The notes: generated by a model not told the origin, from the sequence alone. Positions 1-6,588 are shown, counted from the stretch's first letter. The stretch: DNA of 15,238 nucleotides from an uncultured Phascolarctobacterium sp. (GCA_900544885.1 UQWU01000043.1:1-15238), one strand, 5' to 3'. A program made the numbers and translations.

Positions 1-61
1 CGGATACAAATCACCTGATGATCTATTCGAGAATGAGCTTGATAAGATTTATGCAGCTTGA
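1..61 (+). CDS. IS30-family transposase, C-terminal fragment
   Basis: Reading from base 2 gives 19 residues, beginning GYKSPDDLFENELDKIY and ending in a stop at 59-61. This matches the conserved IS30 transposase tail (LGYKTPxDLFxxxLDxIYA). It also aligns without gaps to the tail encoded by the element at 8123-9288, which reads GYKTPDDLFEAKLDEIY. The rest of the gene lies left of the window. Whether the full gene is intact cannot be seen, but this tail shows no frameshift, unlike the other copy. Confidence 0.8.
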   Translation, partial: GYKSPDDLFENELDKIYAA

Positions 62-77
62 TTTTTTTTTAAAAGTG

Positions 78-101
78 TGCAACTTCTTATTGCAATTTAG
101 G
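78..101. repeat. Terminal inverted repeat of the left IS30 copy
   Basis: This 24-base stretch is the exact reverse complement of 8123-8146, the corresponding 3' end of the second IS30 copy. It lies 16 nt downstream of the transposase stop codon, where the right terminal repeat of an IS30 element is expected. Confidence 0.8.
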
Positions 102-153
102 AAGTATTTTTATATAGCTGAAAATCATCTATACTATATTTATCAATGCATAC

Positions 154-202
154 TAAAAACAAACAGGATATACGCTTCCGAAAATCAGAGCGTATATCCT
201 GT
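154..202 (-). terminator. Rho-independent terminator of the symporter gene
   Basis: The arms at 163-176 and 189-202 form a perfect 14-bp inverted repeat around a 12-nt loop. On the minus strand the stem is followed by a U-rich tail (TTGTTTTTA) at about 162-154. It begins 13 nt after the symporter stop codon, so it most likely ends that transcript. The plus-strand tail is not U-rich. Confidence 0.9.
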
Positions 203-215
203 GTATAATTAGAAA

Positions 216-1403
216 TTACAGTACATTGATGTCTTTAACTTCTTCAATGTCATGTTTTTGTGCATAACCGGTCAACATCAGAGTCAAAGCACCGTCGCCG
301 GTAACGTTGCAGGCAGTACCGAAGCTGTCTTGCAGTGCGAAAATGGTCAACATCAGAGCAGTACCGGTAGCATCAAAGCCAAGTACACTGATGATCAAGC
401 CTAAGGAAGCCATTACAGTACCACCAGGAACACCAGGAGCACCAATTGCGAAAATACCTAACAGTACGCAGAAGAGAATCATAGTACCTAAAGTAGGTAT
501 TGCACCATATAAAATCTGAGAAACAACCATAACGAAGAATACTTCAGTCAGAACACTACCGCAGAGATGAATATTAGCAAACAGAGGAATACCGAAATTT
601 ACTAAGTCTTTACGCAGCGGAGTAGATTTTAATGCGCATTTTAAAGCAATACCCAGAGTTGCTGCAGAAGACATAGTACCAACAGCAGTCAGGTAGGCCG
701 GACCATAGTTTTTCAAGACCTTCATCGGGTTATGACCGGAATACAGACCTGCCAGGCCGTACAGCAGAGCCAACCAAATATAATGGCCTGCCATAACAAT
801 CAGTACTACAATCAGGAATACCGGCAATTGTTTGGTAATAGTTCCGCCATAAGCCAGACCGCAGAAGGTGCAGCCGATGAATACAGGCAGAATCGCGATA
901 ATAACACGAGTAACGATGGACAGAATAATTTGTTGGAATTCTTCCAAGCATTTGATAATAGTAGTAGAATTAGTCCAAGCTGCAGCTAAGCCGATTAATA
1001 CAGAGAATACCAATGCACTCATAACGCTCATAATCGGTGCAATTTGCAAATCAAATAATAATTTCGGCATTTCTTTCAAACCATCAACCGCAGGAGTAAT
1101 ATTCAGGAACGGAATCAGAGAATAACCTGCAGCGGTAGAGAAAAACGCAGCACCAACACTAGATACATAAGCCAACGCAATCGCAACACGCAGCATAACA
1201 CTTGCATTTTGACCTAAACGAGTAATAGAAGGTGCGATAAAACCAATAATAATCAACGGTACGCAGAAGTTAATCAGGCTGCCCAGCAGACTTTTGATAG
1301 TCAGCACAACCTGCATTACATCTTCACCAACATTCAAGCCAATACCCATACCTATCAATACGCCTAACAAAAGACGCATAGGCAAGCTTTTTAAAATACC
1401 CAT
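216..1403 (-). CDS. Dicarboxylate/amino acid:cation symporter (DAACS family), divergent
   Basis: A 395-residue polytopic membrane protein of the GltP/DctA/SstT family, which imports small carboxylates or amino acids with Na+ or H+. The start is set at 1403 because GGAG at 1416-1413 sits 9 nt upstream; the ATG at 1418 overlaps that site and has no Shine-Dalgarno of its own. Family marks are the HP1 serines (GTMSSAATLG), the HP2 region (GAPGVPGGTVMASLG) and the TM8 motif DSFGTACNVTGD. Aligned to archaeal GltPh, Asp394 (amino-group ligand), Thr398, Asn401 and Asp405 are kept as D359, T363, N366 and D370. Arg397, which binds the side-chain carboxylate of Asp/Glu, is Gly362, and the TM7 NMDGT sodium motif reads HLCGS. 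A neutral substrate is therefore more likely than glutamate or aspartate. The gene is a single unit with its own promoter and terminator. Confidence 0.9.
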   Translation of the reverse strand: MGILKSLPMRLLLGVLIGMGIGLNVGEDVMQVVLTIKSLLGSLINFCVPLIIIGFIAPSITRLGQNASVMLRVAIALAYVSSVGAAFFSTAAGYSLIPFLNITPAVDGLKEMPKLLFDLQIAPIMSVMSALVFSVLIGLAAAWTNSTTIIKCLEEFQQIILSIVTRVIIAILPVFIGCTFCGLAYGGTITKQLPVFLIVVLIVMAGHYIWLALLYGLAGLYSGHNPMKVLKNYGPAYLTAVGTMSSAATLGIALKCALKSTPLRKDLVNFGIPLFANIHLCGSVLTEVFFVMVVSQILYGAIPTLGTMILFCVLLGIFAIGAPGVPGGTVMASLGLIISVLGFDATGTALMLTIFALQDSFGTACNVTGDGALTLMLTGYAQKHDIEEVKDINVL

Positions 1404-1443
1404 GACAACACACTCCATTTCTTAATACAAATCTCTTATTTCT

Positions 1444-1472
1444 ATAATAGCGTATACTAATTCTTTTAGCAA
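1444..1472 (-). promoter_or_regulatory. Sigma-A/70-type promoter of the symporter gene
   Basis: The minus strand reads TTGCTA (1472-1467), a 17-nt spacer, and TATTAT (1449-1444). This gives a 5' leader of roughly 30 nt before the start at 1403. Both boxes are close to consensus and the spacing is ideal. Confidence 0.65.
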
Positions 1473-1587
1473 GTAAATTTTAAGATTTTTTTATGAAAAA
1501 TCATCAATAAAGTTTATACTTATTTTTTATCTTGTATACTTTAAATTGTTTTTTTGCTAAAATTGTCTAATAATTTATTTTAGAGTG

Positions 1588-1644
1588 AACAGATAGTAGT
1601 TTTGAAGCATTCAATAAATGTTCAAATTTAACTAGCTATCTGTT
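1588..1644. repeat. Inverted repeat with 9-bp perfect arms
   Basis: AACAGATAG (1588-1596) and CTATCTGTT (1636-1644) are perfect complements. Three more pairs (TAG/CTA) are possible with a one-base bulge, enclosing an AT-rich loop of about 39 nt. It starts at the stop codon of the small ORF at 1643-1759. Neither strand has a convincing U-tract, so it is not a standard terminator; it could be a 3' stabilising structure or an operator. Confidence 0.45.
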
Positions 1645-1759
1645 ACATACATGCAGGTGCAGTCATAGAGTTAGGTCGAAATACTTCTGATCGTCGGACA
1701 TAACCATCCAACAATAACTTTAAAAGCTCCGAACTATGAAAAAACAGGATTTTGCACAT
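1643..1759 (-). CDS. Hypothetical 38-residue protein with strong ribosome binding site
   Basis: This small ORF lies in the 516-nt gap between the chorismate mutase and symporter genes. It begins MCKILFFHSSELLKLLLDG and ends SMTAPACM. Its Shine-Dalgarno (AAGGGAGGTGAT, 1774-1763; GGGAGG 7 nt before ATG) is the best in the window, which is the main support. The N-terminal half is hydrophobic (ILFF, LLKLLL), the middle has an RR pair, and there is a cysteine near each end. I do not recognise the family. A 7-bp stem encloses the ribosome binding site and start. No clear promoter is visible, so it could be the last member of the aro-like operon, 160 nt after chorismate mutase. It could also be a regulatory leader peptide, although no regulated gene follows closely. 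I see nothing supportable in 1784-1919. Confidence 0.5.
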   Translation of the reverse strand: MCKILFFHSSELLKLLLDGYVRRSEVFRPNSMTAPACM

Positions 1760-1783
1760 TTTATCACCTCCCTTATGTTCGGA
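1728..1783 (-). other. Hairpin enclosing a ribosome binding site
   Basis: TCCGAAC (1783-1777) and GTTCGGA (1734-1728) on the minus strand form a perfect 7-bp stem. Its 42-nt loop contains the Shine-Dalgarno, the start codon and the first codons of the 38-residue ORF. It might modulate translation; chance is not excluded for a 7-bp repeat. Confidence 0.3.
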
Positions 1784-1919
1784 TTTCGTATAGCATATTT
1801 ATTGAGCATTGCTAAATTACGTCTAAACCTTCTGCTATTGCATTAAGCTTAAACCATATCCAGTATAATGCGATACGTTTCCTCTTATATTAGCTTCATA
1901 TATAACACAGGATAAAGTA

Positions 1920-2222
1920 CTACTGGCGAAATTTGACTTCAGTCTTTTCCTGCAAAGCATCTTCTTCTAAAATACAGGCTTGTTCTATGATACATCGCAT
2001 AATATTTGCTACAGCCGGTGTGTAATTTTTATTATTTAATAAGCCTGTTACCTTGGCAATAACCTTAGCTTCACGAGCTACATCCTTCACTGGCATTCCA
2101 TGAGCTTTTTTATATTCCGCTACTTGCAATACCAACTCCAAGCGTTGCTCTAAAATAGTAGCTAGCTGCTTATCAACAGCATCTATTTGTAATCTTATTT
2201 TCTGTAAATCAAGCTTCTGCAT
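1920..2222 (-). CDS. aroQ: Chorismate mutase, AroQ type
   Basis: A 100-residue all-helical cytoplasmic chorismate mutase, converting chorismate to prephenate. Relative to the E. coli AroQ domain, with a constant offset of one, the active-site residues Arg11, Arg28, Lys39, Asp48, Arg51 and Glu52 are present as R10, R27, K38, D47, R50 and E51. The Gln88 equivalent is Glu86, a substitution also known in other natural AroQ enzymes. The length is normal for a monofunctional domain and no prephenate dehydratase is fused. The Shine-Dalgarno AGGAG lies 5-6 nt before ATG. It follows the EPSP-synthase-like gene by 78 nt and is the last recognisable member of the aro-like trio. It is the only one of the three that looks fully able to catalyse its family reaction. 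Confidence 0.9.
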   Translation of the reverse strand: MQKLDLQKIRLQIDAVDKQLATILEQRLELVLQVAEYKKAHGMPVKDVAREAKVIAKVTGLLNNKNYTPAVANIMRCIIEQACILEEDALQEKTEVKFRQ

Positions 2223-2300
2223 TTTTTCTCCTAGTGTTTTCTTTCATATAATTAGGAAGAATTTTTTAAGTAAATTTATTTCCTGGGAAATAGTGTCAAT

Positions 2301-3014
2301 TTATTCTTTAACTAATTTCCTATTCAAAGGCTGATAATGTTGCTTGCCCTTGATTAAATATTTTTGCTCATTAACCTTTGCCACATAAATACCATGCTCA
2401 GCTAAGCAAGTAATCGTCTGATTTACTGCATCAGTATCAGCAAGTGGTACTGCAAGCTCAATAGTAGAATCGCCATTTAATAAAGGTAAAGCAAATAACA
2501 AGCCATTAATAAACTGACTATTCACATTTTCTCCAAAGCTAAAGGTTCCTGGCTGTAATCTGCCATTAACTGTAACCGGCAATGCACCATCACAAGCAAA
2601 ATGCTGTATGCCTTGTTCATCAAAAATATCATAATAAGGCTGTAATGTATAATTTGCCAATTCACCGCGTCCCATAAAGCTCAAAGGACAATTCAAAGTT
2701 GCTGCTAAGGGTAGAAAGTGACGTAAGGCAGTAATACTTTCACCGCAATCAATATAATCTGCATTAGCAACAGGGTGACCATTACCTGTAATCTGCAATG
2801 CTATACAGCCCATAATCATACTCGGAATTTTATCTACGCTAATATTAAAAGCCTTTAATGCTTTAATAGTAGTGTCAATAGCTTTAGACTGAGGCACACC
2901 ATCAATAATACTAGTGCCTGCTGCCAAACCTGCACAAATCAGCTCTAATTGAGCCGTCTGTTCCAGATTTTCTTTTTCTGCAACATCAGCGTCTGTTTTA
3001 CACAATACATCCAT
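2301..3014 (-). CDS. EPSP-synthase-like protein, domain 2 only, catalytic residues missing
   Basis: A 237-residue protein homologous to the first half of 3-phosphoshikimate 1-carboxyvinyltransferase (AroA, normally about 430 residues). Recognisable stretches are LELICAGLAAGTSIIDGVP, CGESITALRHFLPLAATLN (residue 90 onward) and NVNSQFINGLLFALPLLNG (164 onward). It ends near KGKQHYQP, where AroA would cross into the second part of domain 1, so it matches E. coli domain 2 (about residues 21-240). The PPSKS...R segment with Lys22 and Arg27 is replaced by a KENLEQTAQLE-like stretch, the RPI arginine (Arg124) is lost, and SSQ reads NSQ; Arg100 is kept. No remnant of the missing half lies in the 78 nt downstream. 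The start at 3014 has GAGGTG about 6 nt upstream, better than the GTG at 3023. EPSP synthase activity is unlikely; a binding or partner role is possible. Confidence 0.75.
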   Translation of the reverse strand: MDVLCKTDADVAEKENLEQTAQLELICAGLAAGTSIIDGVPQSKAIDTTIKALKAFNISVDKIPSMIMGCIALQITGNGHPVANADYIDCGESITALRHFLPLAATLNCPLSFMGRGELANYTLQPYYDIFDEQGIQHFACDGALPVTVNGRLQPGTFSFGENVNSQFINGLLFALPLLNGDSTIELAVPLADTDAVNQTITCLAEHGIYVAKVNEQKYLIKGKQHYQPLNRKLVKE

Positions 3015-3108
3015 TCTACTCACCTCAAAAAATTTCAGGCATTTGCTACGATGCTCTCATATGCAGTTTACCTACACTAAATTGTTACAAAAAATAAATT
3101 TTAATTTA

Positions 3109-4122
3109 TTACATATCGCGTCCGATGATGCGGGCGATACCATTTAATTCTCCCACTAAACGGGCAAAGCGTTCAGGACGCAACGCCTGAGCACCATCAC
3201 ATAAAGCACGTTCTGGATTATTATGAACTTCAATTACTAAACCATCAGCACCTACTGCAATTGCAGCTTTAGCCATCGGCTCTACCATCCACCAAAAGCC
3301 TGCTGCTGTACTTGGATCTACAACTACTGGTAAATGACTTAATTTCTTAGCAGCCGGAACAGCACTTAAATCTAATGTATTACGTGTGTAGGTTTCAAAG
3401 GTACGAATGCCACCTTCACACAAAACAACATTATCATTACCACCGGCCATAATATATTCAGCGGACATAATCCATTCTTCAATAGTTGCTGCTAAACCAC
3501 GTTTTAAAAGCACCGGCTTATTAGTTTTACCAAGCTCTCGCAATAATTCAAAATTTTGCATATTGCCCGGACCTACTTGAATTAAATCGACATCTTCGAC
3601 AAATCTTTCAATTTTATCAGCCGACATGATTTCACTGACAATAGGTAACCCTGTTTCTTGTTTAGCCGCCTTTAAATATTCCAATCCTTCTTCCTTCAAA
3701 CCTTGGAAAGCATAGGGAGAAGTTCGTGGATTAAAAGCACCGCCACGTAATAAAGCAGCACCACCAATTTTTATCGACTTTGCCAAATCGGTAATCTGCT
3801 CTCTGCTTTCAACAGAACACGGACCAGCAAGAACCTGAATCTTATTTCCTCCTATCGGCACCCCTCCGACATTAATAACGCTATCTCTAGGATGGAACAT
3901 ACGGTTAGCACGCTTAAACGGCTCCTGTACACGCATTACCTTATCAACAGCATCATCAACACGTAATAAATTGATATCTAAGGTGCTGGTATCGCCAATA
4001 ATACCGAAAATCGTCATATTTACGCCATTGATTTCATTAATCTGAAAGCCTTGCTCTTCCAACTTCAAGCGAATTTTTTGTTTGCTTTCTGCAGGAGCAT
4101 TAGCCTTAAAAACTATTACCAT
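3109..4122 (-). CDS. DAHP synthase-like protein (type I-beta) with altered active site
   Basis: 337 residues, full family length: an N-terminal ferredoxin-like domain (about 1-75) followed by a (beta/alpha)8 barrel. It aligns almost without gaps to the Thermotoga maritima DAHP synthase. Retained are Cys102 (GPCSVE), Arg126, Lys207 (LLKRG), Arg240, Glu298 and Asp309. Replaced are the PEP lysine 131 (GAFNPRTSPY instead of GAFKPRTSPY), the arginine of GARN (GPGN, 184-187), the arginine of CERG (CEGG, 235-238), the metal ligand His272 (DPST instead of DPSH) and the arginines after it (GFWW). These should abolish PEP and metal binding as known for the family. Either a new reaction or a pseudoenzyme role, for example as partner of the chorismate mutase, is likely. 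It heads the aro-like trio, 85 nt before the AroA-like gene, and has a weak Shine-Dalgarno (AAGGGA). Confidence 0.8.
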   Translation of the reverse strand: MVIVFKANAPAESKQKIRLKLEEQGFQINEINGVNMTIFGIIGDTSTLDINLLRVDDAVDKVMRVQEPFKRANRMFHPRDSVINVGGVPIGGNKIQVLAGPCSVESREQITDLAKSIKIGGAALLRGGAFNPRTSPYAFQGLKEEGLEYLKAAKQETGLPIVSEIMSADKIERFVEDVDLIQVGPGNMQNFELLRELGKTNKPVLLKRGLAATIEEWIMSAEYIMAGGNDNVVLCEGGIRTFETYTRNTLDLSAVPAAKKLSHLPVVVDPSTAAGFWWMVEPMAKAAIAVGADGLVIEVHNNPERALCDGAQALRPERFARLVGELNGIARIIGRDM

Positions 4123-4162
4123 CTTTCCAGTCTTCCCTTCTTAGTATGCTATGCAAAGCTTT

Positions 4163-4200
4163 AGATAAAATAAAAACAGACCCCCGTAAAGGAGCCTGTT
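4163..4200 (-). terminator. Rho-independent terminator between the Cys-rich peptide and the DAHP synthase-like gene
   Basis: On the minus strand a 10-bp stem (4200-4191 with 4184-4175, two G-U pairs) closes a six-base loop and is followed by TTTATTTTAT. It lies 33 nt after the Cys-rich peptide stop codon and 40 nt before the DAHP-synthase-like start. Transcription of the aro-like trio needs read-through, or a weak promoter overlapping this structure (TTTACG, 17 nt, TATCTA is the only candidate I see). Confidence 0.75.
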
Positions 4201-4233
4201 GAAAAACAAATCTGTAAAAATATAAAACGTGCT

Positions 4234-4368
4234 TTAGCAAAGGCTTCTATTACGCATACTGCAATATGCTTTTTTACATGCAAAAGAACCGGTACAGCAA
4301 TCACAGCTAACTACCGGGTAACAGCAAAAGCAATATGCACTTACAGCTTGCATTTTCATAGAATCCAT
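4234..4368 (-). CDS. Cysteine-rich 44-residue peptide (unrecognised)
   Basis: This small gene sits between the NifB-like and DAHP-synthase-like genes. Nine of 44 residues are cysteine (13, 15, 16, 22, 24, 25, 31, 36, 44), with a repeated CxCC unit: YCFCCYP and SCDCC. It starts MDSMKMQAVSAYC, has no evident signal peptide, and ends in cysteine. The Shine-Dalgarno AAAGGTG lies 5 nt before ATG. It has its own near-consensus promoter (4458-4430) and is followed by a terminator, so it looks like a self-contained transcription unit. I do not recognise the family. The cysteine pattern would suit metal or Fe-S binding, a modified-peptide precursor, or a cysteine-sensing leader peptide. Five Tyr/Phe residues are present but not in a run, so a classical aromatic attenuator is less convincing. 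No dedicated peptide-modification enzyme is visible apart from the NifB-like radical SAM gene, whose family does not modify peptides. Confidence 0.7.
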   Translation of the reverse strand: MDSMKMQAVSAYCFCCYPVVSCDCCTGSFACKKAYCSMRNRSLC

Positions 4369-4429
4369 TTTTTCACCTTTTATACTTATCTTTCTTAACT
4401 ACTAAAAGTTAATACTATTTATTGCCATA

Positions 4430-4458
4430 ATTGTACTGCTATATACACAAAGCGTCAA
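4430..4458 (-). promoter_or_regulatory. Sigma-A/70-type promoter of the Cys-rich peptide gene
   Basis: The minus strand reads TTGACG (4458-4453), an exact 17-nt spacer, and TACAAT (4435-4430). Transcription would start near 4423, giving a leader of about 55 nt before the ATG at 4368. This is the best promoter match in the window. Confidence 0.75.
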
Positions 4459-4491
4459 GAAAAAGCTACAACTTTACTAAAATTTTTCTCT

Positions 4492-4522
4492 AATTATAAA
4501 TATCTGTAACTTATTTTACAGA
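4492..4522 (-). terminator. Possible terminator of the nitrogenase-like operon
   Basis: A perfect 7-bp stem, TCTGTAA with TTACAGA (4522-4516 and 4509-4503), closes a 6-nt loop 19 nt after the NifB-like stop codon. It is followed on the minus strand by TATTTATAATT, which is U-rich but interrupted. The stem is AT-rich, so termination is probably incomplete. Confidence 0.4.
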
Positions 4523-4541
4523 AGAAAAATAAATTTTCTGC

Positions 4542-5393
4542 TTAAATATCTCTTAATTTTCCTACTGCATCAGCTCTACATCTATTACAATGAAACATCT
4601 GTGGCATAAAAGCAGAGCTAGTCTGACGTAATTTTTGTAAACACTTAGCTGACGGTTCTGGTAAATCTGCAAAAGGAGTACCTGTTACAGGTAATAACGG
4701 TAATATATTATGCAAAACACAATTATATTTTTGGATGCGTTGTGCTAGCAGCGGAATCTCCTCTATATTTATTGTAGGTATAGCTACAGTATTAATTTTA
4801 GTATAAACATTATATTTCTTTAGTAAACTTAATCCGTTCCACTGTCTTTCTAAAATTAATTTTGCCGCATCTAACCCATAATATATTTTTTGATTATCAT
4901 AAGCATATTGATAGATTTTCCCTGCCGTATCTACAGTTATAGCATTTATAGTTACAGTAATATACTGAATCCCAAGTTCTGCTATTTCTTTAGCATAGCG
5001 AGGCAATAATAGTCCATTGGTCGACAAACAAAAAAATACATCTTTATCGAACTCTCGAATGCGTAAAAAAGTTTCTTTTACCACATCCCAATTAGCTAAA
5101 GCATCTCCAGGACCAGCAACGCCTACTACAGTCAAATTCTCAACTTGCTTGCTACATTCTTTATACCACGCCACAGCTTCTATTGGAGTTAAAACTGTAG
5201 CTGCTACTCCTGGTCTGCTCTCATTAGGGCAATTATACTTACGTAAGCAATAATTACATTGTAAATTACACTCAGGAGCAATCGGCAAATGAATACGAGC
5301 ATATTTATTGCAATGACTGCTAAAACATGGATGCTTAGCATGTAATAAAAAATTAGTTACTTGAGACATTTCTTGTTGCTTATTGTCAAACAT
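4542..5393 (-). CDS. NifB-like radical SAM cofactor-maturation protein
   Basis: 283 residues with clear resemblance to NifB, the radical SAM enzyme that fuses two [4Fe-4S] units and inserts carbide to make NifB-co, the core of nitrogenase-type cofactors. In order: HPCFSSHCNKYARIHLPIAP (from residue 21), the SAM-cluster motif C42-x3-C46-x2-C49, RKYNCPNESRPGV, the GVAGPGDALAN motif, LSTNGLLLP, HNILPLLP, and the C-terminal HCNRCRADAVG (C269, C272). The N-terminal His/Cys, Cys55 and C-terminal CxxC match the positions that hold the extra clusters in NifB. It is the short form, without a fused NifX/NafY domain. ATG 5393 has GGAG 7 nt upstream and is preferred over GTG 5399; it overlaps the preceding gene by 8 nt. 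Co-transcription with the component-1-like subunits implies it matures their cofactor. The symbol is withheld because the target enzyme is not a recognisable nitrogenase. Confidence 0.9.
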   Translation of the reverse strand: MFDNKQQEMSQVTNFLLHAKHPCFSSHCNKYARIHLPIAPECNLQCNYCLRKYNCPNESRPGVAATVLTPIEAVAWYKECSKQVENLTVVGVAGPGDALANWDVVKETFLRIREFDKDVFFCLSTNGLLLPRYAKEIAELGIQYITVTINAITVDTAGKIYQYAYDNQKIYYGLDAAKLILERQWNGLSLLKKYNVYTKINTVAIPTINIEEIPLLAQRIQKYNCVLHNILPLLPVTGTPFADLPEPSAKCLQKLRQTSSAFMPQMFHCNRCRADAVGKLRDI

Positions 5394-6588
5394 CGGCACA
5401 CTCCATATTTAAATCAGAATATACCCCTTGTTCCTTATAACGTAATTGCAAAGTAATATTAATAATGTCTTCTATTATATGAGCTGCTCCACATGCACCT
5501 ATATACGTCTTATCCGTAAAGCAGACCCGGTCAAAAGTAGGATACGCTACGCGTAATAAAGGCAAAGTATATTTCGCAGCCAAATCATTAAGCCATGAAG
5601 AACCGCATAATAAAACAGGTGCATAATCTATAATATCTTTTTCCAAATCATTAAGATTATACCCAGCTGTATCTTTAACAATCATGACACGCATACCTAC
5701 TTCTTCCGTAAAAAATTTTACTAGTCCTTGTAGATGAGCTTTATCTGCTATAAGAGCAACAGGTGCTTGATACAAAGTCGGTAAATAATCGGAAGAACGA
5801 TAAGCTAAACTCTTTGCTTGTTGCTCTAAACAAGTAATTTCCTCACTAAAGTCAACTTGCAACTTTTCCGCTAAAATCTTCAAAAACTCTTTACTACCAC
5901 TAATTCCATAGGGATAATCACATTCAATGTAAGGAATATTATATTTTTCCTGCATTTTTTTTGCTAAAGAAATACCATAGCCAAAGCACACATTTAATGC
6001 TGCTTCTGCTAAATGGTCTATATCATGCATCGTACATCTATGAAGAGTACAATTTATCCGGACTTTTTTATTTAAAATTTTTTCTAAAGTCTTTATATCA
6101 TTATCAGCAAAAGCATCATCATACATTATGCCAAAAATATTAATGCTTTTTCCTTTTTTTACAGGTTCTTGTATCAAGTCATACAATGCCAAGTAAGCAT
6201 TTTCTACACCAGTATCTATATTGCCACGATAACCAGGAGCTGCAACATGCACTGCATTAGGAATTCCACTTTGTAAAACAGCACCTTGTACATCATCACC
6301 AATTAGATTGGGGACACATCCACTAACAATAAAAACTGCTTCTTGCTGCGGAAACAAATTTTTTACTTGCCCTAGAGCTTTAATAAGCTGTTTTTCTCCG
6401 CCATTAATCACCTCATCTTCATATACAACTGTAGATGCCTGATTAATTGCGTATGATTTATCAGCATACCCGAATACCAAACTACCCCATTGGCAACCAA
6501 TAACGGAATGTTGCACAATAACAGCATCTCTAATACCTCGTAATGCTCTAGTAGCACCAAATAAGGCACAACTACTCAAAGGTTTCAT
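5386..6588 (-). CDS. Nitrogenase component 1-like subunit with full cysteine set (K/N/E-like)
   Basis: 400 residues of the NifD/K/E/N oxidoreductase fold. Three N-terminal cysteines, C7 (SSCALFGATRAL), C32 (HSVIGCQWGS) and C91 (SGCVPNLIGDDV), are spaced 25 and 59 apart, like the P-cluster ligands of NifK. Further on, NVCFGYGISLAKKMQEKYNIP places C201 where NifD has its cofactor ligand Cys275. The C-terminus (RVAYPTFDRV, then IGACGAAHIIEDI) resembles NifK/NifN. The NifD residues Gln191 and His195 needed for dinitrogen reduction are not seen after APGYRGN. ATG 6588 shares one base with the previous stop (TAATG) and is preferred over ATG 6606. By homology it would form a heterodimer or heterotetramer with the upstream subunit and hold Fe-S clusters in the cytoplasm. 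Substrate unknown. It could be a reductase or a NifEN-type scaffold. Confidence 0.85.
   Translation of the reverse strand: MKPLSSCALFGATRALRGIRDAVIVQHSVIGCQWGSLVFGYADKSYAINQASTVVYEDEVINGGEKQLIKALGQVKNLFPQQEAVFIVSGCVPNLIGDDVQGAVLQSGIPNAVHVAAPGYRGNIDTGVENAYLALYDLIQEPVKKGKSINIFGIMYDDAFADNDIKTLEKILNKKVRINCTLHRCTMHDIDHLAEAALNVCFGYGISLAKKMQEKYNIPYIECDYPYGISGSKEFLKILAEKLQVDFSEEITCLEQQAKSLAYRSSDYLPTLYQAPVALIADKAHLQGLVKFFTEEVGMRVMIVKDTAGYNLNDLEKDIIDYAPVLLCGSSWLNDLAAKYTLPLLRVAYPTFDRVCFTDKTYIGACGAAHIIEDIINITLQLRYKEQGVYSDLNMECADV

Larger units (their letters stand above)
1..101 (+). mobile_element. 3' end of an IS30-family element (truncated by window edge)
   Basis: The window opens inside an insertion sequence read on the plus strand. 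It contains the last codons of an IS30-type transposase (stop at 59-61), a T/A-rich stretch, and the terminal inverted repeat at 78-101. The 24 terminal bases are identical, in opposite orientation, to the end of the second IS30 copy at 8123-8146, which fixes the outer boundary at about 101. The coding tail differs from that of the second copy, so the two are related members rather than identical copies. Confidence 0.8.

Noticed and set aside
18..212. 64-residue plus-strand ORF at the left edge.
   Set aside because: It runs in the wrong frame over the end of an IS30 transposase, then through the terminal repeat and the terminator hairpin. There is no ribosome binding site.
4163..4458. T-box or amino-acid riboswitch upstream of the aro-like genes.
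   Set aside because: The conserved T-box sequence and a specifier stem are absent. The space is filled by a well-formed small ORF and a simple terminator.
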